This document shows positions 6,565 through 13,901 of a stretch of DNA of 14,357 bases, in pieces. Every line of letters begins with the position of its first letter. The first letter of the stretch is position 1. The DNA comes from DAOTTX01 sp034437515. GTDB lineage: Bacteria; Chloroflexota; Anaerolineae; Aggregatilineales; Phototrophicaceae. The notes under the pieces were generated by a model that was given only the letters and a program-made list of their open reading frames with translations, had not been told where the DNA came from and made no database searches. The stretch lies in assembly GCA_034437515.1 (NCBI GenBank), contig DAOTTX010000480.1, positions 1 through 14,357 of the forward strand, given 5' to 3'. Position numbers and translations under genes: made by a program.

Positions 6565-6574
6565 GTCTTAGCAT
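6565..6574 (-). promoter_or_regulatory. candidate extended -10 promoter of the methyltransferase gene
   Basis: On the - strand ATGCTAAGAC (6574 to 6565) gives a TAAGAC -10-like hexamer 35 nt before the ATG at 6529. This is the same arrangement seen before the usp and VWA-FHA genes. Between it and the gene, ACGC/GCGT followed by six T residues could be a weak terminator for the kinase transcript. Confidence 0.35.
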
Positions 6575-6593
6575 AGCGAGTTTTGCGGAAGCG

Positions 6594-8438
6594 TCAATAC
6601 TCGCGCATCCGATCCACATTGGTGCGGGCATAGGCCGCCAGCTTGCTTGACGGGGCGAATGCTTCCGCGCTGCCACCGTTGGCGATAGATTGTTGAATGT
6701 CGATAGGAATTTTTACGGTGATGGTGGTGCCCTTGCCGGGGACGCTCTTTAGATCAAGCGTGCCGTTGAGTAGTTCGGCACGTTCGCGCATGTTGACCAT
6801 ACCGAAACTGCCGCGGTCATCGTAATTCGCGTTGACGGCGGCGGCGTCGAAGCCCTTGCCGTTATCCGCGATGCGTACCGCGATGAGATCCTCTTTTTGT
6901 ACGATCTGCACGCCGATCAAATCTGCTTCGGCGTATTTGCGCGCGTTGTTAACGGCCTCTTCGACCAGGTAGAACAATGCGCCCTGCTGGGCATCGTCCA
7001 GATACTCCTGTATATCATCCTGCACTTTGACGACCATGTTTTGCTTGTAGGTCTTTTTCATCTTGTCCGCCAGTTGACCTAGCGCGGCGCTCAAGCCCTG
7101 GCTTTCCAGCGCCAGCGGACGCAGTTTGAATAGCACATGCCGGATTTCCTCGGTCGCCCGGCGAGACATCACCTCGGTCTCTTCGACTTCTTCCATGATG
7201 TCGCCGGAGTCAGTTTCCAGCATTCGGCGCATGATGCCGAGGCGCATGGTCACGGCGGCGATGGTTTGTGTGGGGATGTCGTGCAAGTCGCGCACCAGTG
7301 ATTTACGGGCGTCTTCTTCCATCTGGATGATACGTTCTTTTTCTTCGAGAAGGTTACGATAAAGCACGGCGTTCTGCAAGCCGAGTGTGGCCTGAATCGC
7401 GATTGCCTTCAGGGTATGGACGTGGTCTTCCTGAAAGACACGCGACGCATCGCTGCCGTAGATCAACACGCCGAAGTTCTCATAATGTGCCCGAAGTGGC
7501 AGCACCAGTACGGAGCGAATCCCCGCCATGCCAAGCTCGCGTAGTTCGGGGTCTTTCGAGGGATCTTTGCCGATGACGGGCACCCCTTCGCGCAGCACCT
7601 CACCGATGATGCCGTCTTCGCCTTTCAAGCTGACGCCTTCCACGAAACTCAGGCTACGAGATTCGTTGACGTAAAGGCGTCCGTTGTCTCGAAACAGCAT
7701 CACCACGCTGACCACGCGCTGTTTAGAACGTCGGTTAATGCTCAACGAACCGATGTCGAGCGCGGCATCGAGGATCTTTTGAAAGTGCAGGGTGCCACCC
7801 AACGCATCGGACATTTTGGCGATGGTGGCGGTGCGTTCTTCCATGTCACGGAGTTGTTCGGCGCGGGCTTGTGCCATGCGGTCGAGTGCGGTCTTATTGC
7901 TGTAATCGTACCGTTGCCGGGCAAGCGTCCAGGCGAGGGTGCCAACGAGCGGTAGCAAAATCACCGCACCGGGCAGCGCGTAGGCTTCGAGTAGGGGTTG
8001 TAGGTCTTCCGTGTCATTGAGGTAGACGACCAGACCCGCACCGATGGCGATGACGCCAATCGCCTGCATTACCCCCCAGATGGGGCCGAGGTGCAACAGA
8101 CCAGCGACGATCAACGCGGCTGCAAGCCCGATGCTGATGACCGTGTCAGCTTCGACCAGATGTACGAATGCGCCGAGTATAACCCAGTCACTCAACACAA
8201 GGACGAAGGGAGTCATCACGTTCAACTGACGGATGGCGATGGTGATACCGAGGATGATGAGTGCGCCAGCAACCACCCCACCGGCGACCGGTAGACCTTC
8301 GTACAGGTCGGTGACCGGTGGTTCTTGTAGCATCCTGGAGAGGATGACCGTCAGCACCGCACCGATTAAGAGCAACCAGCGTATACCGAGGGTCGTCCAA
8401 TCTTGCCAGCGCACAGGCTTGATTGTGTCCGTCTTCAT
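6594..8438 (-). CDS. membrane sensor histidine kinase, NarL/LiaS type (614 aa)
   Basis: Six predicted transmembrane helices occupy residues about 18-170. A coiled-coil linker (about 180-215) and a GAF domain (about 215-365) follow. The dimerisation/phosphoacceptor helix of the HisKA_3 family has its phosphorylated His386 in RDLHDIPTQ, which matches the HDxxxQ box of kinases with phosphatase activity. The HATPase_c domain shows the N box EEAVNNARKYA (493-503), G1 DNGKGF (525-530), and a glycine-rich region around GSFGMVNMRERAELLNG (543-559). The N terminus has no large extracellular loop, so the signal may be sensed in the membrane or through GAF. No response regulator is nearby, so it is an orphan kinase within this window. 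The ATG follows a weak TAGG ribosome site. The stop precedes the methyltransferase by 64 bp. Confidence 0.93.
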   Translation of the reverse strand: MKTDTIKPVRWQDWTTLGIRWLLLIGAVLTVILSRMLQEPPVTDLYEGLPVAGGVVAGALIILGITIAIRQLNVMTPFVLVLSDWVILGAFVHLVEADTVISIGLAAALIVAGLLHLGPIWGVMQAIGVIAIGAGLVVYLNDTEDLQPLLEAYALPGAVILLPLVGTLAWTLARQRYDYSNKTALDRMAQARAEQLRDMEERTATIAKMSDALGGTLHFQKILDAALDIGSLSINRRSKQRVVSVVMLFRDNGRLYVNESRSLSFVEGVSLKGEDGIIGEVLREGVPVIGKDPSKDPELRELGMAGIRSVLVLPLRAHYENFGVLIYGSDASRVFQEDHVHTLKAIAIQATLGLQNAVLYRNLLEEKERIIQMEEDARKSLVRDLHDIPTQTIAAVTMRLGIMRRMLETDSGDIMEEVEETEVMSRRATEEIRHVLFKLRPLALESQGLSAALGQLADKMKKTYKQNMVVKVQDDIQEYLDDAQQGALFYLVEEAVNNARKYAEADLIGVQIVQKEDLIAVRIADNGKGFDAAAVNANYDDRGSFGMVNMRERAELLNGTLDLKSVPGKGTTITVKIPIDIQQSIANGGSAEAFAPSSKLAAYARTNVDRMREY

Positions 8439-8486
8439 TATCTGTATGCCTATTTGTTAAGTAATCGTTTTACCAACACTAAAATT

Positions 8487-8513
8487 TTCATACAAACCAT
8501 GGATTAAAGTCAA
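8487..8513 (-). promoter_or_regulatory. candidate promoter of the histidine kinase gene
   Basis: On the - strand TTGACT (8513 to 8508) has 5 of 6 matches to the -35 consensus. TATGAA (8492 to 8487) follows after a short 15-nt spacer. Transcription would start about 40 nt before the kinase ATG. The spacer is below the usual 16-18 nt, so the -10 assignment is uncertain. Confidence 0.35.
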
Positions 8514-8546
8514 GCGAAGATTTGCAAAAATTTGTGAAAAGTTCAT

Positions 8547-8685
8547 TGAGCGGAGAAGCCAAACGGTTATCTTTCCGCTCATTTCCGGGTGGTTATGGCT
8601 AATGGAAATGGCTGACCTTAATTTTTGATGTCCGCACCCCTTACTCGTTGCGGCTCGTTCGGAAGGGGTGAGGATAAGTCTTATC
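8547..8685. repeat. chain of consecutive inverted repeats between kinase and cysS
   Basis: This 286-bp intergenic stretch (8439-8724) holds no gene I can support. It carries four successive perfect inverted repeats. They are TGAGCGGA (8547-8554)/TCCGCTCA (8574-8581), CATTTCC (8580-8586)/GGAAATG (8604-8610), CACCCCTT (8635-8642)/AAGGGGTG (8663-8670), and GATAAG (8673-8678)/CTTATC (8680-8685). None has a clean T-run, so they are weak intrinsic terminators at best, although one could end the cysS transcript. The CACCCCTT unit resembles the CCCCTCA-type repeats at 10254-10413. Confidence 0.55.
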
Positions 8686-8724
8686 TCCGTGCTACGACCA
8701 TGTATTTTTGAATGTACAGATCCG

Positions 8725-9927
8725 TTAGTTCGCAGAAGCAAGCCCAATGACATCACAGAGCGTGCGTAGTGTCGTCTGCGCTTGATGAAGATCGCGCTCC
8801 CCGGTGGCGTCGATGATGGCGGTCGCCAGCGTGTCGAGCTGCTTGATAGCTTTGCCGGTTTGCAGGTCGTCATCCATCGCGGCGACAAACGCCTGCTCGT
8901 GCGTCTTGCCGTCGAGTGGCTCGCCGTCACCGCTGGCTGCTTCCAGCGCCGCCCGGATGTCCCTCAGCCGCTCGGTCGCCTGTGCGATTTCCTCGTCGCG
9001 GTTATCAACCGACCAGGGATCACGATAATGATGTGAGAGCAGATACAAGCGGATCGCATCCGCCGCGTGTTGCTTGAGCAAGTCGCGCACGAAGACCATG
9101 TTACCGAGGGATTTACTCATCTTCTCGCCGTCCATACGCACCATTGCGATGTGGAACCAGTAGCGCACGAAGGGCGCTTCCCCACTGTACCGCTCGGATT
9201 GGGCGATCTCACAGCTATGATGCGGGAAGATCAAATCGGAGCCGCCCGCATGGATGTCAATCTTCGGGCCAAGGTAATGCATACTCATCGCGGAGCATTC
9301 GATGTGCCAGCCGGGGCGACCTTCTCCCCAGGGACTTGCCCAGGTCGGCTCACCGGGTTGGGCGGCCTGCCACAGCACAAAATCCAGCGGATCACGTTTT
9401 TTTTCATCATTTGGGAAGTTACCGCGCTCGTTGGCGGTCGCTAAAAGCTGTTCGTAGGGCATGTCTACTAGATGATGGGCGAATTCACTATCTTTTTTGG
9501 TGTCATAGTAGACGTTGCCGTCCACTTCATAGGCGTAGCCCTTATCCAGCAGGCCGCGCACGATGTCGATGATCTGTGGCACTTCCTGTGTGGCATAGGG
9601 GAAGTGGTCGGGCATACGGATGTTCAGCGCCTTGATGTCGTTTATGAACTTGTCCGTCTCACGTTTACCGAGTTCGTCCCAGGGGATGCCTTCCTCGTCG
9701 GCCTTACGTAGGATGTCGTCGTCGATGTCGGTCACGTTCTGCACTGTGAGGGTTTCGTAACCCTTGTATTCGAGGTAACGCTCCAGCACGTCAAAGCAAA
9801 TATATGTGAACGCATGGCCTAAGTGTGTGGTGGCATATGGCGTGACACCACACACATACATACGGAAAACCCCGTCATCGCTGGTCACGGGGTCGAGTTG
9901 TCCGGTCAGGGTGTTGTAGAGCTTCAC
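8725..9927 (-). CDS. cysS: short cysteinyl-tRNA synthetase-like protein (400 aa)
   Basis: This class Ia aminoacyl-tRNA synthetase-like enzyme activates cysteine with ATP. The catalytic domain is complete: zinc ligands C26 (YVCGVTPY), C211 (HIECSA), H236 and E240 (PHHSCE), the HIGH variant HLGH (35-38), and KMSKS (269-273). The conserved QNVTDIDD (63-70) and GGSDLIFPHH (228-237) are present. The protein ends with the first helical bundle (CDVIGLASAN). It has nothing corresponding to the roughly 60-residue C-terminal anticodon-binding part of E. coli CysS (461 aa). The same endpoint and several blocks (CGVTPYATTHLGHA, QAAQPGEPTW, GRPGWHIEC) recall MshC, the mycothiol cysteine ligase. Glu240 is a CysRS zinc ligand and, as I recall, is absent in MshC. 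I start at GTG 9927, preceded by GAGGCG; upstream in-frame residues do not look coding. CysRS is the favoured call, with a ligase as the alternative. Confidence 0.85.
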   Translation of the reverse strand: MKLYNTLTGQLDPVTSDDGVFRMYVCGVTPYATTHLGHAFTYICFDVLERYLEYKGYETLTVQNVTDIDDDILRKADEEGIPWDELGKRETDKFINDIKALNIRMPDHFPYATQEVPQIIDIVRGLLDKGYAYEVDGNVYYDTKKDSEFAHHLVDMPYEQLLATANERGNFPNDEKKRDPLDFVLWQAAQPGEPTWASPWGEGRPGWHIECSAMSMHYLGPKIDIHAGGSDLIFPHHSCEIAQSERYSGEAPFVRYWFHIAMVRMDGEKMSKSLGNMVFVRDLLKQHAADAIRLYLLSHHYRDPWSVDNRDEEIAQATERLRDIRAALEAASGDGEPLDGKTHEQAFVAAMDDDLQTGKAIKQLDTLATAIIDATGERDLHQAQTTLRTLCDVIGLASAN

Positions 9928-9970
9928 AGCGCCTCGCTTTTGTTTGTCATGGCAAATTTGAATGCCCTGT

Positions 9971-9980
9971 AGATTAGCAC
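9971..9980 (-). promoter_or_regulatory. candidate extended -10 promoter of cysS
   Basis: On the - strand GTGCTAATCT (9980 to 9971) provides a TAATCT -10-like hexamer 43 nt before the GTG start. It lies downstream of the tRNA terminator. No clear -35 is present. Confidence 0.4.
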
Positions 9981-10030
9981 TCCATGATGAGTGTGACTTT
10001 AGCAATCGTCCGGCGCTGCTTTGTGGAATC

Positions 10031-10054
10031 AAAAATTGCCTTTTGCAAGGCAAT
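10031..10054 (-). terminator. intrinsic terminator after tRNA-Val
   Basis: On the - strand ATTGCCTT (10054-10047) and AAGGCAAT (10042-10035) form a perfect 8-bp stem with a GCAA tetraloop, followed by a T-run (10035-10031). It lies 32 nt after the tRNA 3' end and separates the tRNA unit from cysS. Confidence 0.88.
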
Positions 10055-10085
10055 CTCGTAAAGAGGTTAGTGATTTACGCACTGT

Positions 10086-10159
<74 letters not shown>

Positions 10160-10173
10160 TTGAGGCATCCCGA

Positions 10174-10202
10174 AGTATACAAGGATTGCACACGGAAATC
10201 AA
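10174..10202 (-). promoter_or_regulatory. promoter of tRNA-Val
   Basis: On the - strand TTGATT (10202 to 10197) and TATACT (10179 to 10174) are separated by exactly 17 nt and match consensus at 4 and 5 of 6 positions. Transcription would start near 10167, about 8 nt before the mature tRNA 5' end. Confidence 0.7.
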
Positions 10203-10213
10203 GAGCATAGAAT

Positions 10214-10413
10214 GGCGAAACGGCGCGTGTATATTTCGATCTCATACGTTTCGCCCCCTCATCCTAAAGCCTTCTCCCACACGGAGAGAACGACTTGCGA
10301 AACCTGCGTTTTCGGTTGTCGTAGACAACTACTCCCCCTCTCTCTAGCCTTGTAAAAGGTGTGTGTAGGAGAGGGGGAAAGCGACATTACATTAGTCGCA
10401 GGGGGTGAGGGGC
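10214..10413. repeat. hairpin-rich nested inverted-repeat element (about 200 bp)
   Basis: No gene is visible here. GGCGAAACG (10214-10222) pairs perfectly with CGTTTCGCC (10247-10255). Directly after it, CCCCTCA (10255-10261) is matched by TGAGGGG (10406-10412), enclosing about 145 bp. Inside are TTCTC/GAGAA near 10272-10290, a perfect GTTGTC (10315-10320)/GACAAC (10324-10329) hairpin, CCCCCTCTC (10334-10342)/GAGAGGGGG (10369-10377), and GCGAC (10381-10385)/GTCGC (10395-10399). It resembles the non-coding CCCCTCACCC...CCCTCTCC repeats seen in some Chloroflexi and cyanobacterial genomes, probably MITE-like or multi-hairpin RNA elements. It may also end the ilvE transcript, since no other terminator follows ilvE. 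Confidence 0.65.
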
Positions 10414-10462
10414 AGCACGCATGGTTTGCACCAACTTGACGTACATCCAAGCGCAGTGAACT

Positions 10463-11413
10463 TTATGACGTCTGTGCCGGTTCGCTCACGTAGACCGGGG
10501 TCAGCCAATCACGATATGTGGCGTTCCTCCCCGTGACCGTGCCGAAGAAGATGTCACGCAGTTGGGTGGTGATTGGCCCCATATAGCCAGTGCCGACCGG
10601 CCTATGCTCGACCTTCGTAATCGCGGCGATCTGCACACCCGTGCCACACATGAACAACTCATCGGCGAGATAGATTTCTGTGCGGTCGATGTTGCGTTCG
10701 ATCACGTTAATACCCATTTCATCACGTAGTAGCTGAACCATCGAGCGGCGCACGATGCCTTCGAGGATGTTGGCGTTGACCGGCGGGGTGATGACTTCGT
10801 CGTCCCGCACCATGAACAAGTTGGCGGCGCTGGCCTCGGCGACGTGTCCGTCCTCGTTGAGCACCAGCGCCTCGTCGTAGCCCGCCAGCAACGCATCACT
10901 TTTAATCAGCGAAGAGTTGGCATACGCGCCGGTGACCTTGCCGCGTGCGGGGATGGAGTTGTCGTCAATGCGCCGCCACGCGGAAAAACAAACGTGTGCG
11001 CCTTCCTCGTTGGCGACGTAGCGCCCGAAGGGTAGCGCGAACATGGTGAAGGCGTCATCGACATCGTGCAGGCGCACACCGATCATTTCGGTTGATTTGT
11101 AGGCCAGCGGACGGACGTAACAATTGGTGCGGTAGCCTTCTTTGCGGAGCAGTTTAAGCAGGATTTCGGTGAGTTCGGCGGCGCTGTAATCCAGGTTGAT
11201 GCGCATCAACTTCGCGGAGTTCACCAGCCGTTCAAAGTGGTCGTGCGGGCGGAAGATGAAAAGTTGTTCCTCATCGTCGTTCCAGTAACCGCGCAACCCC
11301 CCGAAGACGCCGGTGCCATAGTTGAAGGCGTGCGTCATCACGCTAATCTTCGCTTCTGCCAGTGGGACGATCTCGCCGTTAAAAAAGGCATAGTGTGGTT
11401 TTTGCTGCTGCAT
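10463..11413 (-). CDS. ilvE: branched-chain amino acid aminotransferase (316 aa)
   Basis: This class IV (fold type IV) PLP-dependent aminotransferase interconverts Leu, Ile and Val with their 2-oxo acids, using glutamate/2-oxoglutarate. Key features are the N-terminal strand YAFFNGEIVP (8-17), THAFNYGTGVFGGLRGY (27-43), and the catalytic lysine K159 in RGKVTGAY. VAEASAANLFMV (191-202), with the cofactor-pocket Glu194, and FMCGTGVQIAAI (254-265) for the phosphate/substrate region also fit. Length and motifs fit BCAT rather than aminodeoxychorismate lyase or D-amino-acid transaminase, although the class is hard to separate fully. The ATG has GGAG 8 nt upstream. The membrane-protein gene ends 45 bp upstream on the same strand, so the two could be cotranscribed. 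No leader peptide is seen here, unlike at lysC. Confidence 0.94.
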   Translation of the reverse strand: MQQQKPHYAFFNGEIVPLAEAKISVMTHAFNYGTGVFGGLRGYWNDDEEQLFIFRPHDHFERLVNSAKLMRINLDYSAAELTEILLKLLRKEGYRTNCYVRPLAYKSTEMIGVRLHDVDDAFTMFALPFGRYVANEEGAHVCFSAWRRIDDNSIPARGKVTGAYANSSLIKSDALLAGYDEALVLNEDGHVAEASAANLFMVRDDEVITPPVNANILEGIVRRSMVQLLRDEMGINVIERNIDRTEIYLADELFMCGTGVQIAAITKVEHRPVGTGYMGPITTQLRDIFFGTVTGRNATYRDWLTPVYVSEPAQTS

Positions 11414-11439
11414 ATCTTATCTCCGAACGTTTATTTTCG

Positions 11440-11445
11440 ATTGTA
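11440..11445 (-). promoter_or_regulatory. possible -10 box before ilvE
   Basis: TACAAT on the - strand (11445 to 11440) lies 27 nt before the ilvE ATG in the short gap after the membrane-protein gene. No matching -35 is seen. A 5-bp GAGGA/TCCTC inverted repeat (11460-11446) sits just upstream. ilvE may instead be read through from the upstream gene. Confidence 0.25.
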
Positions 11446-11458
11446 GAGGAAAGTCTCC

Positions 11459-12631
11459 TCAAGTACCACCAGACCATAAGCCCGGTATCAAGAAGATAAT
11501 CAGCGCCGCCGGCAGCCACCACGCCGCCAGCCATTTTAAACGTTCGCGTGCCGTGTAGCCGGTGAACAAAATCCCCGCGATCACAACCGGTGTGCCGACG
11601 CGATATACCGCCACTTGATCGTGCCAGCTTACATCGGGCATGGTCATCACAAAGCCGGCAGCGGGTAGGGTCAGCGCGACCGCCAGCGGTAGATCACGTC
11701 GTTTGAACCATTGCCCCAGCGCGGCGACCAGAAAGACCAGCGTCGGCAGCCCCATGAAGAAGACCAGCAGCCCGAATTGTAAGTTGAGCGTGGTCTGGTC
11801 GATTTCTGCCAACCGGGGATGATCGTTCACCAACGAGAACATCCCCTCGAAGGGTAAAAGGTGCAGTTTGGCTGCCGGGTAGCGTGTTGGCAGTGTGCCG
11901 AACCACAATCGCATGATGCCCCACCAGGTGAGGAACGCCAGCACCGGGCCACTGAAGATCAAAATTGACCAGCCGAACCGCCGCTGCCAGAAGGCATGAA
12001 GCGCCAACCCCGCCGCGAAGATCGCGCCGAGTTCTTTGGTCAGCGTGGAGAGGATGAGTAAGAAGATCGTCCAGCGGTAGCGTTGATGCTGGTAGGCGAT
12101 GATCGCCGCGAGTGCCAGCGCGAAGCATAACGGCTCGTTTAAATCGAACCTGATTGCAAATAAATTGCCGAGCCAGAAGCCGTAAATCAACGCGCCGGCG
12201 GCGGGTGCGCCCCACCCGCGCAGGATGTAAGCCAGCATCCCGGCACCGGCACTATGGGCGACCAGGTTGATGAGCAGCAGCATCCACGCGACCAGGTCGG
12301 CGTTACCGAAGGCCAAAGCCCGTGCTAACACCGGGTAGATAATACGTTGGTAGCGCAGCGATGGCCCGTCGATTAAATCAGCGGCGGCGGCACCATCACG
12401 GGCGATGAAATAGGCGAATTGCCCGTCGTAGCCTTTGCTGCCGCCTTCGATGCCTTCGGAGAAGCGCGTGCCGATGTGGGCGAAGGCCAGCACGCCGTCC
12501 TTATGGTTGAGCAGCAACGGCAGGCACAGCAGCGTCGTGACGATCAGCGTCACCAGCCCGACCAACAGCGCCGGTCGCAGGTGCGGGTCGTCAGGCAGGG
12601 TGGTGATCTCAGGTTGTTGGGTGGCTTCCAT
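11459..12631 (-). CDS. polytopic membrane protein, possible GT-C-type glycosyltransferase (390 aa)
   Basis: About nine to eleven hydrophobic helices span nearly the whole protein, the first at about residues 20-41. The large loop after helix 1 contains GGSKGYDGQFAYFIARDG (63-80) and LRYQRIIYPVLARALAFG (92-109). This Y-D-G-Q then R-Y-x-R-I-x-Y-P pattern recurs in lipid-linked-sugar (GT-C fold) and cell-surface glycopolymer membrane proteins. TKELG (198-202) and FDLNEP (162-167) are further polar islands in the membrane region. The function is therefore a guess at family level; no sugar or acceptor can be named. No good Shine-Dalgarno sequence precedes the ATG. The gene lies between the rpoD terminator and ilvE on the same strand and has no obvious functional link to either. 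Confidence 0.7.
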   Translation of the reverse strand: MEATQQPEITTLPDDPHLRPALLVGLVTLIVTTLLCLPLLLNHKDGVLAFAHIGTRFSEGIEGGSKGYDGQFAYFIARDGAAAADLIDGPSLRYQRIIYPVLARALAFGNADLVAWMLLLINLVAHSAGAGMLAYILRGWGAPAAGALIYGFWLGNLFAIRFDLNEPLCFALALAAIIAYQHQRYRWTIFLLILSTLTKELGAIFAAGLALHAFWQRRFGWSILIFSGPVLAFLTWWGIMRLWFGTLPTRYPAAKLHLLPFEGMFSLVNDHPRLAEIDQTTLNLQFGLLVFFMGLPTLVFLVAALGQWFKRRDLPLAVALTLPAAGFVMTMPDVSWHDQVAVYRVGTPVVIAGILFTGYTARERLKWLAAWWLPAALIIFLIPGLWSGGT

Positions 12632-12655
12632 CAGTCAATACCAGATACACACATC

Positions 12656-12686
12656 AAAAAGAGAGCCAGCATTGTGCTGACTCTCT
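12656..12686 (-). terminator. intrinsic terminator after rpoD
   Basis: On the - strand AGAGAG-T-CAGCA (12686-12675) pairs with TGCTG-G-CTCTCT (12671-12660) around a CAA loop. That makes a 12-bp stem with one T-G pair, followed by five T residues (12660-12656). It lies about 40 nt after the rpoD stop and just before the membrane-protein gene. A TATACT -10-like box (12695 to 12690) lies directly upstream, so the promoter of the next gene may overlap the terminator. Confidence 0.85.
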
Positions 12687-12725
12687 CTTAGTATACTGTC
12701 GAAGTACGCGCTCAAGTGTTGAAAG

Positions 12726-13901
12726 TTACGCCAGATAATCCTTGAGGTTGTGTGCCAGTCTTGGGTGCCGCAGCCGCCGCAGGGCTTCTTTTTCTAATTG
12801 ACGGATGCGCTCCCGACTGAGACTGAAGCGATTGGCGATCTCTTCGAGGGTGTGCGGTTCGCCACCACCGAGGCCAAAGCGCATGCGTAGGATATGGCTT
12901 TGACGAGGGGTGAGTTCGCTTAGCACTTCTTCGATTGTCTCTTCGAGCAGATGATGTGTCGCCACTTCAACCGGGCTGAGGGATTCCTGATCTTCGATGA
13001 AGTCGCCGAATTCGCTGTCACCCTCATCACCGATTGGGCGCTCCAATGCGATAGCGTGCTGGCTGGCGTCCATCATGCCGCGCACAGCATCAGCGGGGAG
13101 TTCCATCTCTTTGGCGATCTCCTCCGGGGTGGGCCGCCGTCCCATATCTTGTTCCATTGTTTGGGCGGTGCGGTACATCTGCCGGATGCGCTCCGTCATG
13201 TGGAGCGGGATGCGAATGGTGCGCGTTTTCTGCGCGAGGGCGCGGGTGATGGCCTGCCGGATCCACCAGGTAGCGTAAGTGCTGAATCGATAGCCACGCT
13301 TATAATCGTATTTGTCTACAGCGCGCATCAAACCGACATTCCCCTCTTGAATCAAATCTGGGAACGGCAACCCCTGGCTCATGTAGCGTTTGGCAATGCT
13401 GATCACCAATCGTGTGTTGGCACGACCAAGATGTTCGCGGGCTGCTTGCCCATCATAAGCGACGCGCTCAATATTTTTTAACCAAGATTCTTTATAATTT
13501 TCGCAGGTGCTAGGGCGTTGTAGGCGTTCTTGAGCTTTCTTACCGAGTTCGATGCGTCTTGCGAGATCAATTTCTTCTTCAGCAGTGAGGAGGGGTTCTT
13601 GTGCCATCTGACGAAAATAAAGTCCTACGGGGTCGTCTGAGGAAACTGCGCCGATGTCGCCAACGCTAGGGTCTTTGACTTTCTCCTTCGGTTCAAAATC
13701 ACTATCGGTGTCTTCACCTACATTGAGTGGGCTTTCGTCGCCTTCCTTCTGGATGTCTATCCCCATTTCGTCGAGTTGGAGGAGAATAGCCTCTATGGCT
13801 GCGACGTTGTCACTCTCGTCGTCCTCCTCTAGGATTTCCAGTACGTCGTCGAATGTAATATAGCCGCGCTGATCGGCCCGGTTCACAAGTTCTTGGATCA
13901 C
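12726..13901 (-). CDS. rpoD: primary-type sigma-70 factor (RpoD/SigA family, 391 aa)
   Basis: This sigma factor directs RNA polymerase to -35/-10 promoters. A short acidic N-terminal region 1.1-like part (1-85) begins with LVNRADQRGYITFDDVLEIL. Region 1.2 (DDPVGLYFRQMAQEPLLTAEEE) is at about 89-110. Region 2 contains NTRLVISIAKRY (162-173), PDLIQEGNVGLMRAVDKYDY (181-200) and the melting/-10 recognition segment FSTYATWWIRQAI (206-218). Region 3 begins RTIRIPLHM (227-235). Region 4 ends with the helix-turn-helix TLEEIANRFSLSRERIRQLE (351-370). Its length is close to that of Gram-positive SigA. A group 2 paralogue cannot be excluded, since Chloroflexota often have several. The start is GTG at 13901 with AAAGG upstream, and in-frame upstream codons hit a stop without another start. 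A terminator follows the gene. Confidence 0.95.
   Translation of the reverse strand: MIQELVNRADQRGYITFDDVLEILEEDDESDNVAAIEAILLQLDEMGIDIQKEGDESPLNVGEDTDSDFEPKEKVKDPSVGDIGAVSSDDPVGLYFRQMAQEPLLTAEEEIDLARRIELGKKAQERLQRPSTCENYKESWLKNIERVAYDGQAAREHLGRANTRLVISIAKRYMSQGLPFPDLIQEGNVGLMRAVDKYDYKRGYRFSTYATWWIRQAITRALAQKTRTIRIPLHMTERIRQMYRTAQTMEQDMGRRPTPEEIAKEMELPADAVRGMMDASQHAIALERPIGDEGDSEFGDFIEDQESLSPVEVATHHLLEETIEEVLSELTPRQSHILRMRFGLGGGEPHTLEEIANRFSLSRERIRQLEKEALRRLRHPRLAHNLKDYLA

Noticed and set aside
5822..6571. 249-codon + strand frame opposite the methyltransferase
   Set aside because: It is a mirror frame of a high-GC gene. The - strand product has full methyltransferase motifs, while this one has none and no ribosome site.
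8457..8930. 157-codon - strand frame running from the cysS tail through the hairpin region
   Set aside because: I checked whether it could be a frameshifted CysRS C-terminal domain. It is Ser/Arg/Thr-rich, lacks the basic helical anticodon-domain pattern, and crosses several hairpins.
9928..10053. 42-residue N-terminal extension of the CysRS-like protein
   Set aside because: The extension runs over the promoter-like element and reaches the tRNA terminator. CysRS family proteins begin near the K-L-Y-N-T-L-T strand, which matches the GTG at 9927.
10254..10413. CRISPR array
   Set aside because: The repeats are inverted, unequal in spacing and form hairpins. No direct repeat with regular spacers is present and no cas gene is nearby.
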